Source: Milkweed yellows phytoplasma str. MW1
Lineage (GTDB): Bacteria > Bacillota_I > Bacilli_A > Acholeplasmatales > Acholeplasmataceae
Direction: 5' to 3'
Length of the DNA stretch: 17,092 nucleotides
NCBI RefSeq assembly: GCF_000309485.1
Contig: NZ_AKIL01000133.1
Span: 1 to 17,092, forward strand
Every line of letters starts with the position of its first letter. The stretch's first letter is position 1. The notes beneath the pieces are model-generated. The model did no database searches. It had not been told where the DNA came from and saw only the letters and a list, made by a program, of their open reading frames with translations. This document shows positions 1 to 6,656 of the stretch, piece after piece. The position numbers were made by a program, and so were the translations under genes.

Positions 1-136
1 ATAGTTGTTATTAAAAAAACATCAATGTGCTGAAGCTCTAACAAAATCATAAAGACAAATAAAAAAAGAAAAAGAAGAACCCCCATTTGCGTACAACCCC
101 CTTTTTTTAAGATATGACATTTTCAAACAAAATCTC

Positions 137-166
137 TTTAAATAAAAAATCTTTTAGAGTTATAAT
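137..166 (+). promoter_or_regulatory. Probable sigma-A-type promoter of the IS transposase
   Basis: A perfect -10 box TATAAT lies at 161-166. A weak -35 (TTAAAT at 138-143 with a 17-nt spacer, or TTTAAA one base further away) precedes it. The start of transcription would fall near 173, about 27 nt before the transposase ATG. The -10 is convincing; the -35 is poor and AT-rich background makes chance matches likely. Confidence 0.5.
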
Positions 167-199
167 AGATAACATATAAAAGAAAGATAAAAAAAGTAA

Positions 200-1162
200 A
201 TGGGGATTTTAATCATAAAAATAGACAAACTACAACAAAAAATTAAATTATTACAAAACATTATTGAAAAAATTAAAAAAATTGATAAAAAGATTGTTTT
301 TCATTTAGTTAACCAATTCAATCGAACTCTTAATTTAACCACCATTTTAAAAACAATTCAAATTAAAAAAAGTACTTATTATTATTGGTTGAAAGTTAAA
401 AATAAACTCCAAGAAAAAGAAGAAAAAGATCTTTTACAACAAAAACGTATTGAATCTTTATGTAAAATGCATGAATATTTATTTGGCCATAGTAAAATCA
501 CTCATTTATATCAAAAAATCTTTAATGAAACCATCAATAAGAAAAAAGTTTATCTCATCATGAAAGAAAAAGGGATTTGTTGTCGTTTAAGAATCAAAAA
601 AAATAAATATCATTATCGTTCTTTAAAGGATAATTTAAACATAGCTCCTAATTTAATTAATCAAGATTTTAAAAGCGCTGAACCAATGCAAAAACTATTT
701 ACCGACATCACTTATTTCAAAACTCCCCAAGGTTTTTTATATTTTTCTTGTATTATCGACTCTTTTAACAATCAAATAGTCGCTTCTCATGTTTCTAAGC
801 AACAAAATAAAGATTTAGTTTTAAATACTATCAAAAAAATGCCGAAACCAAAAAAAACTTGTATTATCCACTCAGACCAAGGTTCAGTTTATCAATCTTT
901 AAAAATCCAACATACTTTAACAAAAAAAGGTTTTCTTATTAGTATGTCTCGTAAAGCAACACCTAGAGATAACTCTGTCATTGAAAACTTATTCGGCCAA
1001 ATGAAAAGTATTCTAGAAAATCGTCATCCTTTTTTATTCCAAAAACCAATGACAAAAATAAAAACTATCATTAACCAATTTCCTAATTTTTGGAATCAAA
1101 AATGGTTATTAACTAAATTAAACTATTCATCTCCTTCTCAATATTCTCAAAACTTAAGATAA
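200..1162 (+). CDS. tra5: IS3-family (IS150-like) DDE transposase
   Basis: This 320-aa protein catalyses cut-and-paste or copy-out transposition of its own IS. A basic N-terminal part (about 1-65) ends in a helix-turn-helix-like stretch (HLVNQF...LTTILKTIQIKKSTYYYW). A HTH_21-like region covers about 85-135. The integrase core starts near 163. The catalytic triad is D169 (FTDITYF), D226 (HSDQG) and E262 (NSVIENLFGQ), with D-E spacing of 35 residues as in IS3 transposases. The phrasing is very close to phytoplasma tra5 proteins as I remember them. The ATG follows a weak purine stretch (AGAAAG, 13 nt upstream), typical of poorly translated transposases. No separate OrfA is visible, so this may be the single-ORF form or a form whose 5' OrfA part is missing. 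The frame and triad are intact, so the enzyme may be active. Confidence 0.9.
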   Translation: MGILIIKIDKLQQKIKLLQNIIEKIKKIDKKIVFHLVNQFNRTLNLTTILKTIQIKKSTYYYWLKVKNKLQEKEEKDLLQQKRIESLCKMHEYLFGHSKITHLYQKIFNETINKKKVYLIMKEKGICCRLRIKKNKYHYRSLKDNLNIAPNLINQDFKSAEPMQKLFTDITYFKTPQGFLYFSCIIDSFNNQIVASHVSKQQNKDLVLNTIKKMPKPKKTCIIHSDQGSVYQSLKIQHTLTKKGFLISMSRKATPRDNSVIENLFGQMKSILENRHPFLFQKPMTKIKTIINQFPNFWNQKWLLTKLNYSSPSQYSQNLR

Positions 1163-1189
1163 ATTATTTACAAATATCTTTTTAATTAA

Positions 1190-1206
1190 ACCTTTTAAAA
1201 AAAGGT
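1190..1206 (+). terminator. Possible weak terminator after the transposase
   Basis: A 7-bp perfect inverted repeat (ACCTTTT / AAAAGGT, 3-nt loop) lies 28 nt after the transposase stop. The T-rich tract that follows is interrupted, so termination would be weak. It could equally be part of the IS end. Confidence 0.3.
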
Positions 1207-1336
1207 ATCTTTATTACGCCTTTTTTACAATAAAATGATCTTATTAATAATAAAAATCATTTTCTTTTCATTTTGTATATGAGTTTTTAATTTTTTTTAC
1301 CTAACTATATAGTGAAGGGTTAAAATATTAGCAAAA

Positions 1337-1423
1337 ATATCTTTTGAAACTAGCAAATTATAAAAAAAATATTAGACACTTTTTTTCGTCTAATGAAAAT
1401 ACTTTGTTAGTTTGAAAAGATAT
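1337..1423. repeat. 87-nt imperfect inverted repeat (nested hairpin)
   Basis: The outer arms 1337-1357 and 1403-1423 match at 19 of 21 positions when one is reverse-complemented. Inside them, ATTAGAC (1371-1377) pairs perfectly with GTCTAAT (1388-1394) around a T-rich 10-nt loop. The whole could fold as one long rod with an internal AT-rich bulge. Its function is unknown: it might be a miniature IS-related element, a bidirectional terminator, or a small RNA. Confidence 0.6.
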
Positions 1424-1549
1424 GAAATTATCACTTAATTTTAAGTTTTAAAGAATAATTTTAGAGACAAAAGTTGTCTAAAAAAACGGAACAGCGCACT
1501 AGGAGCAAGTCGAACACTAAATTTATATAAATCATTTCTTGATATATAA

Positions 1550-1857
1550 GGAGTTCATAATTTAGCAGAAGATGACGTTTTAGCTATTGTTTTACCACAT
1601 GGCGTTTTATTCCACGGTGGTAGCGAACTAGAAATTAGAAAAACTTTAATAGAAAAAAATTATTTAGACACTGTAATCGGTTTACCAGCTAATTTATTTT
1701 TCGGAACTTCTATTTCGACGTCTATTTTAGTATTTAAAAAATGCAGTATAAACAAGGGTGGTATTTTATTTATTGACGTTTAAAAAGAATTCAATAAAGA
1801 AGGTAAAAAAACGTTTTAACAGAAGAAAATATTAAAAAAATAATCAACATGCACCAC
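1550..1857 (+). pseudogene. hsdM: Remnant of type I restriction-modification methyltransferase subunit HsdM
   Basis: An intact HsdM would be the DNA-adenine methyltransferase subunit of a type I restriction system. Only its C-terminal-half signature survives. From 1562 one frame reads the HsdM block VLPHGVLFHGGSELEIRK, then NYLDTVIGLPANLFFGTSI and ILVFKK, all characteristic of the family. The frame is closed upstream by TAA at 1547-1549 and broken by TAA at 1781-1783. After a shift of one base at an A7 run (1805-1811) the similarity resumes with NVLTEENIKKIINMHH and is lost by about 1858. No catalytic motif I or NPPY motif is present, and there is no start codon or SD. It is therefore a non-functional fragment. 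The A-run shift alone could be a sequencing error, but the two stops and the missing two-thirds of the gene argue for real decay. No hsdR or hsdS is visible. Confidence 0.85.
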
Positions 1858-2012
1858 ACAATCATCATCCCAAAAAAAATGAAAGCTAATTTCCATAAGA
1901 CACTTTTATACTCTTGATTTTCTTCTTCTATCCAAGCGCTATCCCGTACGCCCTTCTCTTTCTATCCGAGAATAAGCCAATAATTTCATGAAAAAAAGCC
2001 TTTTAAAAACAT
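1854..2012 (-). pseudogene. Decayed small membrane-protein gene, family not recognised
   Basis: A - strand ATG (2010-2012) has a good SD (TAAGGAG, 6 nt upstream) and a promoter further up. The frame begins MFLKGFFS and then meets TGA (codon 9) and TAG (codon 17). In the same frame beyond the stops, protein-like sequence continues: KEKGVRDSAWIEEENQEY, KSVLWK, then a hydrophobic segment LAFIFFGMMIVW that looks like a transmembrane helix. Coding character fades near 1854, where the opposite-strand hsdM remnant ends, so the 3' end seems to have been lost at that junction. The first stop sits where a Trp would fit (TGG to TGA). I do not recognise the family. Alternatives are a chance open frame, or a real 8-codon leader peptide. 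The matching frame, SD and promoter make a recently broken gene the best reading. Confidence 0.5.
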
Positions 2013-2065
2013 ATTTATCTCCTTATTTATTTCTGTTTTTCTAATTTTTTTTCAGTTGATAAAAA

Positions 2066-2093
2066 AGTATAATGTAAAGTTTTAATTATACAA
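2066..2093 (-). promoter_or_regulatory. Predicted promoter of the decayed - strand gene
   Basis: On the - strand, TTGTAT (2088-2093), a 16-nt spacer and TATACT (2066-2071) form a good sigma-A-like promoter. Transcription would begin near 2059, giving a leader of about 47 nt before the SD and ATG at 2012. The region from 2100 to 2213 upstream holds nothing else that I recognise. Confidence 0.5.
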
Positions 2094-2213
2094 TTTATTA
2101 TTATTTTATCATATTTCCTGCTGAATTATCATAAATAAACTTTTTTTAGGAAAGAATTAAGCACTCATCTTTAACCCTCAAAAAGACGAACTAGCAAAAA
2201 ACCCCGTATAAAT

Positions 2214-2240
2214 AAAAAAAGACTTTGATAGTCTTTTTTT
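2214..2240 (-). terminator. Rho-independent terminator after tuf
   Basis: A perfect 11-bp stem (AAAAAAAGACT / AGTCTTTTTTT) encloses a 5-nt loop, 15 nt after the tuf stop codon. On the - strand it ends in a long T run. The A/T symmetry means it could also stop + strand transcripts coming from the IS side. It closes the rpsL-rpsG-fusA-tuf unit. Confidence 0.9.
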
Positions 2241-2255
2241 TAAGAAGGGGCGAAA

Positions 2256-3440
2256 TTATTCAAGAATTTTAATTACCGAACCTGCTCCAACAGTACGTCC
2301 GCCTTCGCGAACAGAAAATTTAGTTCCTTCTTCCATAGCTATTGGATTAATTAAAGTAACTGTAACTTCGGCTAAATCACCAGGCATTACAATTTTAACA
2401 TCATCTTGTAATTCGATAACACCAGTAACGTCAGTAGTTCTTAAGTAGAATTGAGGACGGTAATTAGTACCGAAAGGAGTAGTTCTTCCGTTTTCTTTAG
2501 CTGTAAGAACATAAATTTGCGCTAAGAATTTAGAATGTGGTTTAACGCTGCCAGGCTTAACTAAAACTTGTCCACGTTCTACGTCTTCACGAGAAACACC
2601 ACGTAACAAAACCCCTACGTTGTCACCAGCTTGCGCTGTGTCTAAAGATTTTCTAAACATTTCTAAACCTGTAACAACAGCTTTTTTAGTTTCTCTAATT
2701 CCAACTATTTCTACTTCTTCACCAACTTTCAACATTCCTCTTTCGACACGTCCAGTAGTAACAGTTCCTCTACCTGTAATAGTGAAAACATCTTCTATAG
2801 GCATTAAGAAAGGTTTGTTAATTTCACGAACTGGGTCTTCTATGTAAGTATCTAAAAAGTCAAGTAATTCTTGGATTTTCTCTAAATATTTAGGGTCATC
2901 TTCAACCGCTTTTAAAGCAGATCCTCTAACGATAGGAACTTCGTCGCCTAAAAAACCATGTTTGTTTAATAATTCTCTAATTTCGATTTCTACTAACTCT
3001 AAAAGTTCTTCATCAGCAACAACATCACATTTGTTGATGAAAACTAATAATTTAGGAACACCTACTTGTTTAGCTAATAAGATATGTTCTTCTGTTTGGG
3101 GCATAATTCCGTCAACAGCAGAAATTACTAAAATACCAGCATCCATTTGAGCAGCACCAGTAATCATATTTTTAATGTAATCGGCGTGCCCAGGACAATC
3201 TACGTGAGCATAGTGTCTTTTTTCTGTTTCGTATTCTACGTGAGAAGTGCTAATAGTGATACCACGTTCTTTTTCTTCAGGCGCTTTATCTATTTGATCG
3301 TAACTTTGTTTATTTGCTAATCCTTTTGTAGATAAATAAGAAGTAATTGCAGCTGTTAAAGTAGTTTTACCATGATCAACATGACCAATAGTTCCTACAT
3401 TAACGTGTGTTTTATTTCTGTTAAAAATTTTAGTAGCCAT
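2256..3440 (-). CDS. tuf: Translation elongation factor Tu
   Basis: EF-Tu carries aminoacyl-tRNA to the ribosomal A site as a ternary complex with GTP. The 394-aa length is normal. Domain 1 (about 1-200) shows the P-loop GHVDHGKT (19-26), switch I RGITI, the G3 motif DCPGH (81-85) with catalytic His85, and G4 NKCD (136-139). Domains 2 and 3 follow, ending in the conserved [10 protein letters not shown] near the C-terminus. The start is supported by a strong SD (AAGGAGG, 3451-3457, 10 nt upstream). It is the last gene of the str unit, 27 nt after fusA, and is followed at once by a terminator. In phytoplasmas EF-Tu is a standard typing marker. Nothing odd was seen in the sequence. Confidence 0.98.
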   Translation of the reverse strand: MATKIFNRNKTHVNVGTIGHVDHGKTTLTAAITSYLSTKGLANKQSYDQIDKAPEEKERGITISTSHVEYETEKRHYAHVDCPGHADYIKNMITGAAQMDAGILVISAVDGIMPQTEEHILLAKQVGVPKLLVFINKCDVVADEELLELVEIEIRELLNKHGFLGDEVPIVRGSALKAVEDDPKYLEKIQELLDFLDTYIEDPVREINKPFLMPIEDVFTITGRGTVTTGRVERGMLKVGEEVEIVGIRETKKAVVTGLEMFRKSLDTAQAGDNVGVLLRGVSREDVERGQVLVKPGSVKPHSKFLAQIYVLTAKENGRTTPFGTNYRPQFYLRTTDVTGVIELQDDVKIVMPGDLAEVTVTLINPIAMEEGTKFSVREGGRTVGAGSVIKILE

Positions 3441-3467
3441 TTTATTAAGGCCTCCTTTTTGATTTTT

Positions 3468-5549
3468 TTATTTTTTAATAAATTCACTACGTTCTTTAAT
3501 AATATTTTCCGTAATACTTTTTGGTGTTTTTTCATATTTAGCAAATTGCATTACGAAATTGGCTCTACCTTGAGTGTTGGAACGCAAATTAGTCGCGTAA
3601 CCAAACATTTCTGATAAAGGTACCAAAGCTTTAATCGCGATTGTGTTGCCACGGTTTTCTTGCGTTTCTAATCTACCTCTTCTGGAAGTCAAATCGCCAA
3701 TTACATTACCAACATATTCATTCGGTGTTATGATTTCCACATTCATAATAGGTTCTAAAATAACAAGACCACCATTGTTTTTGGTTTCTCTTAAAGCTAT
3801 AGAAGCAGCAATTTTAAATGCTATCTCCGATGAATCGACATCATGGTAAGAACCATCTGTTAAAGTTGCTTTAACATCGATGAAAGGATAACCGGCTAAA
3901 ATACCGCCAGATAAAGATTCTTCTAATCCTTTTTTAACTGAAGGGATATATTCACGTGGAACAGAGCCGCCCACAATTTTATTAACAAACTCAAACCCTT
4001 TACCAGGGTTTGGCTCAAAAGTCATACAAACATGTCCATATTGCCCACGTCCGCCAGATTGACGAATGAATTTACCTTCTGTTTGCGTTTCTTTAGTTAA
4101 AGTTTCACGATAAGAAACTTGAGGTTGCGCTACATTAGCTTGAATTTTGAATTCTCTTCTTAAACGATCCATAATGATGTCTAAATGAAGCTCACCCATA
4201 CCAGCAATAATAGTTTGAGCTGTTTCGTGGTTAATATAAACTTTAAAAGTTGGATCTTCTTCTGCTAATTTTCCTAAAGCAAAAACAATTTTATCTTGAT
4301 CATTTTTAGTTTTTGGTTCAACTGCGATCTCAATAACTGGCTCAGGGAAATTCATTGATTCTAAGATTACAAAATCATTTTCAGCTGTTAAAGTGTGTCC
4401 TGTAATAGTATTTTTCAATCCTACTACAGCCACAATATCACCAGCATTAGCTTCTTGAATCTCTTCTCTATCATTAGCGTGCATTTGCAACAAACGTCCT
4501 ACACGTTCTTTCACGTTTTTCACAGTATTCTTAATATAAGTTCCTGTTTTAACGGTGCCCGAATAGACTCTTAAAAAAGTTAAACGTCCTACAAAAGGAT
4601 CAGTCATAATTTTAAAAGCTAAAGCTGTGAAAGGTTCGTCATCAGAAGTTTTACGAACTATTTCGTTACCATCAGCATCTTTACCAGTAATAGAAGGAAC
4701 ATCAGACGGAGAAGGTAAATAATCAATAACAGCGTCTAAAGTTTTTAAAATACCTTTATTTTTAAAAGCAGAACCGCATAAAACAGGGAAGAATTTAACA
4801 TCTAAAGTCGCTTTTCTGATGATTCTTTTTAACATGTCTGTTGTAATTTTTTGTTCATCAAAAAACATTGTCATTAATTCATCATCAAAATCTGCTAAAG
4901 TTTCAATTAATTCTTCTCTTTTTAATAAAGCGGTTTCTTTCAAATATTCAGGTATTTCTATTTCTTTAGCGTTTTCTGACGGTGAACCGTCATATTCGAA
5001 AGCTTTCATCTCGATTAAATCGATTAAACCGGTGAAATTATTTTCTTTACCGATAGGCCATTGGATAGCACAAGCTTTTACGCCTAAGCGTTTTTTCAAA
5101 GTGTCAATAGCGTAAGCATAATCAGCTCCCACTTTATCCATTTTATTAACGAAAATAATTCTTGGCACTTTATATTCAGTCGCTTGGCGCCAAACTGTTT
5201 CTGTTTGCGGTTCCACTCCTGCTTGAGCATCAATTACCACTATTGCACCATCTAAAACTCTTAAAGAACGAGAAACTTCCACTGTAAAATCAACGTGTCC
5301 CGGAGTATCAATTATTTGAATTTGATGATCTTTCCAAAAAGTTGTTGTAGCAGCAGAGGTAATAGTAATTCCTCTTTCTTGTTCTTGTGCCATCCAGTCC
5401 ATTTGCGAAGCACCATCGTGTGTTTCGCCTATTTTATGAATCTTACCTGTATGAAATAATATTCTTTCAGTTGTTGTTGTTTTACCAGCATCAATATGAG
5501 CCATAATACCGATATTACGAATTTTTTCTAGTTTAAATTGACGTCCCAT
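3468..5549 (-). CDS. fusA: Translation elongation factor G
   Basis: EF-G drives translocation of tRNAs and mRNA on the ribosome by GTP hydrolysis and helps ribosome recycling. The 693-aa length is normal. The G domain shows the P-loop AHIDAGKTT (17-25), switch [10 protein letters not shown] (58-66), G3 DTPGH (81-85) and G4 NKMD (135-138). Domains II to V follow; domain IV carries the family block GGRGQYGHV and domain V ends with the usual RSNTQGRA stretch. The ATG is preceded by AAGGA about 11 nt upstream. It lies 27 nt after rpsG and 27 nt before tuf, in the conserved str order. This is the bacterial housekeeping form and not a TetM-like protein, judged by its place and length. Confidence 0.98.
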   Translation of the reverse strand: MGRQFKLEKIRNIGIMAHIDAGKTTTTERILFHTGKIHKIGETHDGASQMDWMAQEQERGITITSAATTTFWKDHQIQIIDTPGHVDFTVEVSRSLRVLDGAIVVIDAQAGVEPQTETVWRQATEYKVPRIIFVNKMDKVGADYAYAIDTLKKRLGVKACAIQWPIGKENNFTGLIDLIEMKAFEYDGSPSENAKEIEIPEYLKETALLKREELIETLADFDDELMTMFFDEQKITTDMLKRIIRKATLDVKFFPVLCGSAFKNKGILKTLDAVIDYLPSPSDVPSITGKDADGNEIVRKTSDDEPFTALAFKIMTDPFVGRLTFLRVYSGTVKTGTYIKNTVKNVKERVGRLLQMHANDREEIQEANAGDIVAVVGLKNTITGHTLTAENDFVILESMNFPEPVIEIAVEPKTKNDQDKIVFALGKLAEEDPTFKVYINHETAQTIIAGMGELHLDIIMDRLRREFKIQANVAQPQVSYRETLTKETQTEGKFIRQSGGRGQYGHVCMTFEPNPGKGFEFVNKIVGGSVPREYIPSVKKGLEESLSGGILAGYPFIDVKATLTDGSYHDVDSSEIAFKIAASIALRETKNNGGLVILEPIMNVEIITPNEYVGNVIGDLTSRRGRLETQENRGNTIAIKALVPLSEMFGYATNLRSNTQGRANFVMQFAKYEKTPKSITENIIKERSEFIKK

Positions 5550-5576
5550 TAGTATAATTTTCCTTACTTATTCCGA

Positions 5577-6047
5577 TTACCAACGATAATGAGCGAAAGC
5601 TTTATTAGCTTCAGCCATACGATGCGTATCTTCTCTTTTTTTCACTGATAAACCAGTGCCAGAAGCGGCTTCAACTATTTCCTTAGCTAGTTTTTCTTCC
5701 ATAGTTTTTTCACTACGTTTTTGAGCATATTGAATTAACCATCTTAAACCTAAAGATTGACGTCTTTCTGCACGAACCTCTGAAGGAACTTGATAGTTTT
5801 GGCTTCCTATTGTACGTGTACGTACTTCTAAAATAGGCATAATATTATTTAAAGCTTCATTGAAAACATCAATCGGTTCTCTCTGAGTCATTTCTTTTAC
5901 ACGATCTAATGCACCGTATAAAATAGATTGAGCTGTTCCTTTTTTACCACTTTTCATAATCGTATTAATAATTTTAGTTACTAATTTAGAATTATAAATT
6001 GGATCTGGTGAAACTTCTCTTTTTCGAGCACTTCTTTTACGAGACAT
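5577..6047 (-). CDS. rpsG: 30S ribosomal protein S7
   Basis: S7 nucleates assembly of the 30S head by binding the 3' major domain of 16S rRNA and lies near the E site and mRNA exit. The 156-aa length is the full bacterial size. The N-terminal start [12 protein letters not shown], the block [15 protein letters not shown] (about residues 74-88) and the C-terminal [15 protein letters not shown] are typical. An AAAGGT sequence precedes the ATG by about 8 nt. It sits 62 nt after rpsL and 27 nt before fusA. In E. coli S7 represses its own operon; no matching leader structure was identified here. Confidence 0.98.
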   Translation of the reverse strand: MSRKRSARKREVSPDPIYNSKLVTKIINTIMKSGKKGTAQSILYGALDRVKEMTQREPIDVFNEALNNIMPILEVRTRTIGSQNYQVPSEVRAERRQSLGLRWLIQYAQKRSEKTMEEKLAKEIVEAASGTGLSVKKREDTHRMAEANKAFAHYRW

Positions 6048-6109
6048 ATATGTACCTTTATTTCTTTCGTTATTTTTTTATCTGAACATTTTTTTAATCA
6101 AAATAATGC

Positions 6110-6529
6110 TTATTTTTTAGCTACAACTCTTTTAGATCCATATTTAGAACGGCTTTGTTTTCTATTAGCTACACCAGTAGCATCCAAAGCTCCTCTTACA
6201 ATGTGATAACGTACACCAGGTAAATCTTTCACTCTTCCTCCACGTACTAAAACAGTACTATGTTCTTGTAAAGAATGACCTACTCCAGGAATATAAGCTG
6301 TTACCTCAGAACCATTACTTAAACGTACTCTAGCGAACTTTCTTAAAGCGGAGTTAGGTTTTTTTGGCGTCATAGTAGAAACTTTAATACAAACACCTGA
6401 TTTTTGAGGCGAATTGTAGTTTTTAGTTTTTTTCTTTAAATTATTATAACTAAACCCTAAAGCAGGCGATTTAGATTTAGAAACTTTATCGCTTCTTCTT
6501 TTTTTAATTAATTGTGAAACAGTAGGCAT
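6110..6529 (-). CDS. rpsL: 30S ribosomal protein S12
   Basis: S12 sits at the decoding centre and helps control accuracy of tRNA selection. The protein is 139 aa, slightly longer than the usual 124-137 because of extra residues near the N-terminus. The loop [11 protein letters not shown] keeps both lysines matching E. coli K42/K43, and [13 protein letters not shown] keeps the K87 site, so no classical streptomycin-resistance change is present. The start is supported by GGGGA 11 nt upstream. It is the first gene of the str unit and has its own near-consensus promoter (6587-6615). The ybxF/L7Ae-type gene that lies between rpoC and rpsL in Bacillus is absent here. Confidence 0.98.
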   Translation of the reverse strand: MPTVSQLIKKRRSDKVSKSKSPALGFSYNNLKKKTKNYNSPQKSGVCIKVSTMTPKKPNSALRKFARVRLSNGSEVTAYIPGVGHSLQEHSTVLVRGGRVKDLPGVRYHIVRGALDATGVANRKQSRSKYGSKRVVAKK

Positions 6530-6586
6530 CGCGAAATGAATCCCCTTTTTTTATTTTTTTTATAAAGTATAAATATAAGACAACTT

Positions 6587-6615
6587 ATTTTATCTTTTTT
6601 TATGATAAAAGTCAA
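6587..6615 (-). promoter_or_regulatory. Promoter of the rpsL-rpsG-fusA-tuf operon
   Basis: On the - strand, TTGACT (6610-6615), exactly 17 nt, then TAAAAT (6587-6592) form a near-consensus sigma-A promoter in the 127-bp gap between rpoC and rpsL. The start of transcription would be near 6580, about 50 nt before the rpsL ATG. No strong GC-containing terminator was seen between the rpoC stop and this promoter; only an AT-only 7-bp palindrome occurs near 6630-6645, so read-through from rpoC is possible. Confidence 0.75.
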
Positions 6616-6656
6616 TATTTTTTATACTTTATTTTTGAAAAATATACCTTTTTTTA

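Larger units (their letters stand above)
137..1206 (+). mobile_element. IS3-family insertion sequence (phytoplasma tra5 type), ends not resolved
   Basis: The element is recognised from its intact transposase gene, with a promoter on the left and a short hairpin on the right. I could not find convincing terminal inverted repeats or a target-site duplication by eye, so the limits given are only the promoter-to-hairpin span and the true element is probably somewhat longer on both sides. C-rich patches near 80-105 and a GGGTT patch near 1316-1321 are possible but unproven end sequences. Confidence 0.5.
1163..1547. other. Gene-free interval between the IS and the hsdM remnant
   Basis: No frame of coding character was seen on either strand. 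The interval contains the short hairpin after the transposase, an 8-bp inverted repeat (1232-1239 with 1256-1263), the large inverted repeat described separately (1337-1423), and a small hairpin near 1461-1482. The stretch from about 1485 to 1547 has a less AT-biased patch that may be older, unreadable hsdM sequence. Confidence 0.6.

Noticed and set aside
1..52. Short frame at the left edge ending KKHQCAEALTKS before TAA at 50-52, and an opposite open frame running off the edge
   Set aside because: Too short, closed upstream by TAG at 2-4, and not recognisable; neither strand can be supported as a gene end.
1854..2012. Reading UGA as Trp, as in Mycoplasma, to extend the - strand remnant
   Set aside because: The intact genes encode Trp with TGG and the frame also meets a TAG at codon 17, so a code change would not rescue it.
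1988..2044. 18-codon + strand frame MKKSLLKTYLSPYLFLFF resembling a signal peptide
   Set aside because: No SD, very short, and it overlaps the better supported - strand remnant; Lys/Leu/Phe-rich short frames are expected by chance in this AT-rich DNA.
2620..5115. Several + strand open frames of 60-100 aa opposite tuf and fusA
   Set aside because: They are antisense shadows of highly conserved genes, with Ser-rich or Leu/Ile-rich composition and no initiation signals.
6628..6646. AT-only palindrome (TATTTTT / AAAAATA) after rpoC as a terminator
   Set aside because: A 1-nt loop and a stem without G-C pairs make a functional terminator unlikely; it is best explained by base composition.
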